DNA from: Mycolicibacterium rhodesiae JS60
GTDB lineage: Bacteria > Actinomycetota > Actinomycetes > Mycobacteriales > Mycobacteriaceae
Length of the DNA stretch: 64,000 bases
NCBI GenBank assembly: GCA_000230935.2
Contig: AGIQ01000010.1
Span: 60,238-124,237 of the forward strand
Direction of reading: 5' to 3'
In this document: one piece after another, positions 59,028 through 64,000 of the stretch
Layout: every line of letters begins with the position of its first letter
How positions within the stretch are numbered: the stretch's first letter is position 1
The notes under the pieces: model-generated
What the model saw: the letters and a program-made list of their open reading frames with translations, nothing else
What the model was told of the DNA's origin: nothing
The model's database searches: none
Made by a program: the position numbers and the translations under genes

Positions 59028-61430
59028 ATGCCGTCTGCAGGATCGGTAGGTAGCTCGGGGGATATTCCACGTCCCCCAGGTGTCGGTGCGGCTATGGCGA
59101 TTGGCGAGTACTGGCCGTCTATCAGTGAGACCGCAATACAGTCAGTCGCAGATTCTCAGCGATCTGCGGGGGCCGCGTTCTCAACTCACGGTGATAACAT
59201 CCACCAGGAGGCTGCGAATAGCCTGAACGTTCTTCAGGGGCAGGCTGGTAATGCGCGTGTCTCACGCTTGACGGAGATGCGGAACCAGGCCTGGGACTCC
59301 GCGGAACACCTCGTCTCTAAGGCCACGACTGCCGAATCGTATAAAAGTACAGTCGTCGGTTTGAAGATGACGCTCACGGCGATAGGCGATGCAGCGCAAC
59401 GGGAATGGGAGAATGCGCAAGCGGCGAAGGTGTCCTTCTCGGCCGCGACGTATAAGGGTGAGGCAGCCACGGCTGTGAGTAACGCGCTGGGGGAAATCGC
59501 GGCTGCGCCACCTCCTCTCCCCACCCCAGGAGAGGACGCGAATACCGACAACGGGGTGACGCCAGCAAGCAATGAAACGGGCGACAAGCCAAGGGTTCCT
59601 TCTGAGGAACCGGACGACACCGTAGAGAAAACGGCCGCAGACGCAGATGCGGCGACGCCCGACGAAGAACGAATTCCGGGGACTGGGGCAGAGGACCTCG
59701 CCAGCGAGGTACCGACCGACATGTCTGCCAACGGTGCCGATGTGGTTCGGAGTCCCGAGAATCCATTGACAGAACTGCCGACGCCCGTGTCCACGCCGCC
59801 TGGCGTCGGTCTTCCGACTACGGGGATGCCTACAACAGGTTCAGCAGTAGGCAATGCGGGTAGCGGTATGGGTGGTTTGCGTCCGCCGCAGATGCCGTCG
59901 GGTTTGAGTTCGTTGAGTGGGAGTCCGTTGAAGGATGCGGCGACGGCTCCTGCCTCGTCGATGTCGGATGCGTTGAGCAGTAGCCCGTTGTCGAGTAATC
60001 CGTTGTCGAGTGCGGCGAGTAATTTCCAGTCGGGTTTGGCGTCGGGGATGGGGGCGTCGGGTGCGGTGCCTGCGACGCCGTCGCCGGCGTTGGAAAAGTT
60101 TGCGGCGCAGCATCCTTCGGTGACTCCGGTCGCTGCTCCTGGGCAGCAGGCGCCGGTGGTTCCCGCTCAGGGGGCGGCTGCGGCGGCTGCACCGAGTGCA
60201 TCGGCTCCTGTTGGCGGTGGTGGCGGGGGTATGGTGCCGCCGGTCGGAAGTGGTGGTGGTGGTTTGGCGCCGTATGTGCCGCCTGGTGGTGGTGGTGGTG
60301 GTCCTGTGCCGCCGCCTGGTGCAGGGACGGTGCCGGCGTCGGCTCAGCCTGCGGCTCCTGTCGGCCCGTCCTCGCATCAGGGCGGTGGCGGTGCGGGGGC
60401 TCCGCTGGTGGCCGGCAGCGGGGGTGCCGGTACTGGTGCGGCACTGACGGATTCGGAGCCGAGCGCGGATCTACTGTTGGCGCGGCGGGTTCTGGATGGA
60501 TTGGTTCGCGGGACAGAGGTCCGGGAGGACCTGCTCAATGGCGGGTTCGTGCAGTGGGCGGTGTCGGTGGTGCAGTTGCCTTCGGGTCCGTCGGTGTCGA
60601 TTGCATCCAGCGTAGGCGGGGGCGCCTATGTGCCTCCTGGGGTCTTTATTCCGAACTCAGCGCACCTGGCGGTGTTTGATGAGCTGCTCCCTTTGAATTG
60701 GGCCACTCGGTTCATGGGCGTTGAGCAGCCGACGTCGTTGCTCGCGGCTCATGCCGAGGAGTTGTCTGAGCATGTTGCGGGGGCTCGACGGTCGGCGTTG
60801 GTGACCACGGAGTTGGGTGTTGCTCGGCCGGTGGGGTGGCCTGATTTCGAGTCGATCCGCGCGGTCGAGATCCTGCACAGTCCTGGTGAGGCTCCGAGTG
60901 TGGGCGGGGGATACGTTCACCGGTTGATGACGGTGGATCGTCCGGCTTGGGCGAAGGTGCAGACCATCTTGCAACAGGGTCTGGGGCTGCAGGCCGCTGG
61001 GGCGATCACTGAGGCGGTGCTGGCCGCGGCTGCGCAGACGCCGAGTCCGTTGGCCGGGATGGACGGCCAGGAGTCACGGCTGATCGAGCAATACGACGTG
61101 GATCATGTGTTGGAGCCGTTGCGCAGCCGTACCGCCGTGGACTGGGATGCTCACTACCGCAACGTGATTGAGCGGCATAATTCTGCGGTGCTGCATCCGA
61201 GCATGGCCGGAGCGGTGCTCGACGCTGACGATTCCGAGGTTTCGCGGGCTTCGCAGCAGGTGTATGTGCACTTCTACAGGGCGGGCCTGGTGATCGAGCT
61301 GCTGAGGTGTTGGCGTGTTCAGCCGCCGTCTCTGCCTGATCTGGTCTACTGCGCCAAGATCGGCGGGTTTGGCCATGTCGTCGATGCGGTGCTGGCGCCG
61401 CGGCCGAAGACCGCGGGGACGCCCAGCTGA
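59028..61430 (+). CDS. Rv3899c-like large ESX-associated protein (DUF5632/DUF5631)
   Basis: About 800 residues from ATG 59028 (GTG 59016 is the alternative). The N-terminal ~150 residues form helices typical of WXG/LXG-type substrates (ISETAIQSVADSQRSAGAAF, VSRLTEMRNQAWDSAEHLVS). A long acidic, then Ser/Gly/Pro-rich linker follows. The C-terminal ~320 residues (LLLARRVLDGLVRGTEVRED, WAVSVVQLPSGPSVSIASSV, HLAVFDELLPLNWATRFMGV) match the C-terminal domains of M. tuberculosis Rv3899c, encoded beside ESX-2. Probably exported or bound to the ESX machine. The next gene corresponds to Rv3898c, supporting the call. Confidence 0.6.
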   Translation: MPSAGSVGSSGDIPRPPGVGAAMAIGEYWPSISETAIQSVADSQRSAGAAFSTHGDNIHQEAANSLNVLQGQAGNARVSRLTEMRNQAWDSAEHLVSKATTAESYKSTVVGLKMTLTAIGDAAQREWENAQAAKVSFSAATYKGEAATAVSNALGEIAAAPPPLPTPGEDANTDNGVTPASNETGDKPRVPSEEPDDTVEKTAADADAATPDEERIPGTGAEDLASEVPTDMSANGADVVRSPENPLTELPTPVSTPPGVGLPTTGMPTTGSAVGNAGSGMGGLRPPQMPSGLSSLSGSPLKDAATAPASSMSDALSSSPLSSNPLSSAASNFQSGLASGMGASGAVPATPSPALEKFAAQHPSVTPVAAPGQQAPVVPAQGAAAAAAPSASAPVGGGGGGMVPPVGSGGGGLAPYVPPGGGGGGPVPPPGAGTVPASAQPAAPVGPSSHQGGGGAGAPLVAGSGGAGTGAALTDSEPSADLLLARRVLDGLVRGTEVREDLLNGGFVQWAVSVVQLPSGPSVSIASSVGGGAYVPPGVFIPNSAHLAVFDELLPLNWATRFMGVEQPTSLLAAHAEELSEHVAGARRSALVTTELGVARPVGWPDFESIRAVEILHSPGEAPSVGGGYVHRLMTVDRPAWAKVQTILQQGLGLQAAGAITEAVLAAAAQTPSPLAGMDGQESRLIEQYDVDHVLEPLRSRTAVDWDAHYRNVIERHNSAVLHPSMAGAVLDADDSEVSRASQQVYVHFYRAGLVIELLRCWRVQPPSLPDLVYCAKIGGFGHVVDAVLAPRPKTAGTPS

Positions 61431-61544
61431 CCGACCACCCCCAACAGAATTGTGCCTGATGTGTTCACCCATTGCATGAATATGTGTAATATGTCCAGCA
61501 GTATGCGGGTCAGGTGACGTGGGTGTGTGGCCGGAAGGGGAACC

Positions 61545-61832
61545 GTGACGGAGCAGGAGGCTGCTGAGTCGGCCGGTGATCTTGGCGAGCAGGTTGCGGC
61601 GACGGCTATCTCCGCGAAGCGCACGGTGTTTGTGCAGGTCAATGGCCTGGGTTTTGTGTGTGGGGTGGTGTTGAAGCCCGACGCTCGGAACTGGGATTCG
61701 GTGACGTTGAACAATCGTGTCCGCAAGGTCGCCGCCGTCGCTCATGACCGGTACTTGGCCAATCTTGGCATTGATGGGACGTGTCCGACGCTTGACGCGG
61801 TGGCTGCCGACGAGCGTGCATTGAACTTCTAG
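61545..61832 (+). CDS. Small Rv3898c-like ESX-locus protein
   Basis: 95 residues from GTG 61545 (GGAAGGGG five bases upstream). Core: KRTVFVQVNGLGFVCGVVLK, NWDSVTLNNRVRKVAAVAHD, RYLANLG. This alpha/beta fold and its position after the Rv3899c-like gene resemble Rv3898c of the ESX-2 locus. Function unknown. The following gene starts 17 bp after the stop. Confidence 0.5.
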   Translation: MTEQEAAESAGDLGEQVAATAISAKRTVFVQVNGLGFVCGVVLKPDARNWDSVTLNNRVRKVAAVAHDRYLANLGIDGTCPTLDAVAADERALNF

Positions 61833-61849
61833 CTACTAGGGAGAGTTGC

Positions 61850-63265
61850 ATGTCGTGGGACATTGTTAGCAAAGCTGCCGAGACGGTGATCACCAACGCG
61901 ATCATTGGGATCACCAAGCTGGCGCCGCTGCTGCCGTTGTCGCCTGGCCCCGACACTGAGGGTGACGGGCCAGAGAACGGGGGCGGGGGCGACGCCCCGA
62001 CTGCGCCTGAGGTGCCCGGTCAGCCGTCGCCGACGCCTCCCCCTCCGGCGCCTCCGGTACCGCCGGAGGAGGCTGAGGGGCCTGCCGCTGAGGCGGCCAA
62101 AGAGGAGGCTCGACGTGTGGGCGAGATGCTGGAGCAGCTCGTGGAGCTCGACAGTGCGGGGATCAGCGCTGAGGAGGTGGCGGCTGCGGGTGAGGTCGGC
62201 CGCCAGGAGCTGGAGAACATCCGCGCCGATGTGATGGCCAAGATCGAGCAGATGAAGGCTGACGGGGCGCTGTACACCGTTGAGGGTCAGAAGGCGTTGA
62301 TGGATTTCGTCAAGACCCGTCTGGAGGAGGCTCGAACGGTCATCGAGAAGGCCGCGGCCGACTCCGAGGACAAGGCGGCGGTGTCGCAGGACAACGCCAC
62401 CCGGTACAGCGACGTGGGCACTGCACCCGACAGTGCAGACGGCGGCGGCGCCAATGGCGCTGCTGTGGAAGCTGATTCGGCGCAGGAGGAGGCTCAGACC
62501 GCCCCGGCTGGGATGTTGGGTCAGCCGGGTTTGGGCATGGGCATGCCGATGGGTGGCGGGATGCCCATGGGGGGCATTCCTGGGTTCGGCGGTGGTGGCG
62601 GCGGATTGCCGGGCTTCGGCGGCGGCGGGGGGCTACCCACTGGGTTTATGGACCCGCTGGCCTCGACGCTGGCAGGGTTCAGCGATCAGCAGCCTGCCGA
62701 GGAAGCTGGCCCAGACTTCACCGACGACGAGGCCAGCCCTGCCGAGGAAGCTGGCCCGGACTTCACCGAGGACGAGGCCACGACCGAGTCGGCATCCGAG
62801 AGCGAGAGCGACAGTGACTCCGAGGAGGAGTCGGCGCAGACTCAGGCCGCTGGCGCGGACCAGGAGGGGCAGCAGGCCGAGACGGTGGAACCGGCGACGA
62901 AGTCGACTGATGTGCAGTTGCCCGACAACTCGGTGACTGAGGCGCGGACGCCGCAGGGCGCGGAGGCCGTGCGCTCGGCGCTGGGGGGCACTCCGGTGGC
63001 CGAGGCGTGGCAGCAGGCTGCGGGTGTGACGCTGCCGCCGGCGGGCACTCCGGTGACCGATCCGGTGCCCCCGACGCAGCTCAAGGCGGGGGATGTGGGC
63101 ATGTGGAAGGACCATTTGGTGATGGCGTTGGGCAACGGCAAGGTGCTGGTGTCCGGGCAGGTGCAGCCGCTGGAGAGTGTGAGTTCGGGCCCGGACTTTT
63201 TGGGCTGGTTCGATCCGACTGCGGCAAAGGCGGGCTCACCGGCCCCGGCACCGGCCGCTGACTGA
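61850..63265 (+). CDS. DUF4226-type ESX protein (Rv3896c-like), paralog 1
   Basis: 471 residues. After an N-terminal helix (SWDIVSKAAETVITNAIIGI) and a Pro-rich stretch, a helical DUF4226-like domain spans ~80-185 (ARRVGEMLEQLVELDSAGIS, GRQELENIRADVMAKIEQMK, LMDFVKTRLEEARTVIEKAA). A Gly/Met-rich segment (GMPMGGGMPMGGIPGFGG), an acidic repeat pair (EEAGPDFTDDEA / EEAGPDFTEDEA) and a C-terminal domain ending LKAGDVGMWKDHLVMALGNG follow; the last part recalls the fold next to NlpC/P60 or SH3-like modules. Rv3896c at ESX-2 has a similar layout. Confidence 0.55.
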   Translation: MSWDIVSKAAETVITNAIIGITKLAPLLPLSPGPDTEGDGPENGGGGDAPTAPEVPGQPSPTPPPPAPPVPPEEAEGPAAEAAKEEARRVGEMLEQLVELDSAGISAEEVAAAGEVGRQELENIRADVMAKIEQMKADGALYTVEGQKALMDFVKTRLEEARTVIEKAAADSEDKAAVSQDNATRYSDVGTAPDSADGGGANGAAVEADSAQEEAQTAPAGMLGQPGLGMGMPMGGGMPMGGIPGFGGGGGGLPGFGGGGGLPTGFMDPLASTLAGFSDQQPAEEAGPDFTDDEASPAEEAGPDFTEDEATTESASESESDSDSEEESAQTQAAGADQEGQQAETVEPATKSTDVQLPDNSVTEARTPQGAEAVRSALGGTPVAEAWQQAAGVTLPPAGTPVTDPVPPTQLKAGDVGMWKDHLVMALGNGKVLVSGQVQPLESVSSGPDFLGWFDPTAAKAGSPAPAPAAD

Positions 63266-63338
63266 TGGACGAGAGACATGACCATGATGACCCCGCCGAA
63301 GACGCACTGAGATGTGTGGGAACGGGTGCGCGGTAGGA

Positions 63339-64000
63339 GTGTCGGTAGACGGGTTTGTGCGTGCTGCTGGTGGGGTGATGGGTCAGGCGCGGGATGGTTT
63401 CGGTACCGGGGTTGGGGTGTTGTTGCCGGTGGCGCCGTTGGGTCCGGCGCCGCCGCCGTCGATCACTCCCGGTGAGGGTCAGGCCGCTGATGGTCAGCAG
63501 GATTCGGCCGTCGAGCACCACAACTCGACGGCTGCGCTGGATGCCCTGGATGCCACCGGCCGCGCCGAGTTGGATGCGGCGGGGGCCTCGGCGTCGGGGG
63601 GCCGGGGGAACATGGAGTCGATCATCGCTGCGGCGGTGGCCGACGTGCAGGCGCTGGGGTTGAGTACCAACACTCCGGAGGGCAAGCGGGCGTTGATCGC
63701 CGCGATTAAGACTCGGTTGGAGGAGACTCGCGGCACGGTGCAGACCGGTGCTGCTGAGGCGGGCACGCACGCGGCCTCAGCCAATGCTAACGCCGCCGGT
63801 TACGGTGACGTCGCGGGTCTGACCCGCACTGCGGGGATGGGCGCAAATCCGTTGGGCGCCATGCCGATGAGCGGCGGAATGCCGATGGGTGGCGGTGGGA
63901 TGCCCGGTTTCGGTGCACCGCTATCCGGGTTGAGCGGGCTGACCGCCCCCTTCACCCAAGCAGCCAAACTGACCGGCAGCAACGGCAGCCCCGCCGCGGG
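63339..64000 (+). CDS. DUF4226-type ESX protein, paralog 2 (runs off right edge)
   Basis: Open from at least ATG 63312 to the window end. GTG 63339 is preferred because VSVDGFVRAAGGVMGQARDG then aligns with MSWDIVSKAAETV of the preceding paralog. The helical domain (MESIIAAAVADVQALGLSTN, KRALIAAIKTRLEETRGTVQ) and Gly/Met-rich segment (GAMPMSGGMPMGGGGMPG) repeat the architecture of the gene before it. Tandem duplication of an ESX substrate-like gene is likely. Confidence 0.6.
   Translation, partial: MSVDGFVRAAGGVMGQARDGFGTGVGVLLPVAPLGPAPPPSITPGEGQAADGQQDSAVEHHNSTAALDALDATGRAELDAAGASASGGRGNMESIIAAAVADVQALGLSTNTPEGKRALIAAIKTRLEETRGTVQTGAAEAGTHAASANANAAGYGDVAGLTRTAGMGANPLGAMPMSGGMPMGGGGMPGFGAPLSGLSGLTAPFTQAAKLTGSNGSPAA

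Noticed and set aside
1..64000. CRISPR array or tRNA/rRNA genes
   Set aside because: No regularly spaced 25-40 bp direct repeats with unique spacers, and no tRNA or rRNA sequence, were seen on reading.

Overview
The window reads as part of a large, GC-rich mycobacterial plasmid (Mycobacterium or Mycolicibacterium). The support is an MPT63-type secreted protein, a cluster of type VII (ESX) secretion substrates and accessory proteins, a ParA gene, a primase-like replication protein, a DUF2637-type membrane protein of actinobacterial plasmids, and a very large methylase-helicase protein. No rRNA, tRNA or CRISPR array was seen.

Layout. 1-4330: plasmid backbone with a ribbon-helix-helix gene running off the left edge, an MPT63-like secreted protein, a three-gene regulator cluster and an AbrB/RelE-type toxin-antitoxin pair. 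4331-35391: one 31 kb composite insertion that splits a backbone gene in two. The gene halves lie at 4233-4330 and 35397-36012, and they rejoin in frame once one copy of the 5-bp duplication GTCGT is removed. The right third (25045-35391) is a complete Tn7-like transposon. It has TnsA, TniA/TnsB, TniB/TnsC and TniQ genes, near-perfect 26-bp ends with three transposase-type repeats per end, and cargo of a CadD-like transporter, a MerR regulator, merA, merB, a small MerT-like protein, a thioredoxin-like lipoprotein and a CcdA-like membrane protein. The left 1,908 bp (4331-6238) duplicates that transposon's left end and stops inside merA. Between the two copies (6239-25044) lies a mosaic. It holds decayed IS21, IS1634-type and tyrosine-recombinase fragments, an IS3 element, broken tetR and aconitase genes, and intact chromosome-like genes: Lrp with a LysE exporter, an alpha/beta hydrolase with TetR, and a GIY-YIG protein with an Imm61-like protein.

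35397-53300: plasmid maintenance and transfer region. It contains a TnpB-only IS605-type element, the methylase-helicase operon, a tandem-HTH regulator, a DUF2637-type membrane protein, a gene-free stretch with iteron-like repeats (48191-49351), parA with a partner gene, and a primase-polymerase-like replication protein. A terminated, structured RNA candidate lies upstream of the last. 53346-64000: start of an ESX locus, with EspC-like, PE/PPE-fusion (EspB-like), YbaB/EspL-like, Rv3899c-like, Rv3898c-like and two DUF4226-like genes in one direction. A second TnpB element lies inside it. The last gene runs off the right edge.

How it fits together: the backbone looks like an ESX-carrying, probably conjugative plasmid. 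The insertion gives it inorganic and organic mercury resistance. The target-site evidence suggests that two copies of the transposon recombined and so joined DNA of two origins.
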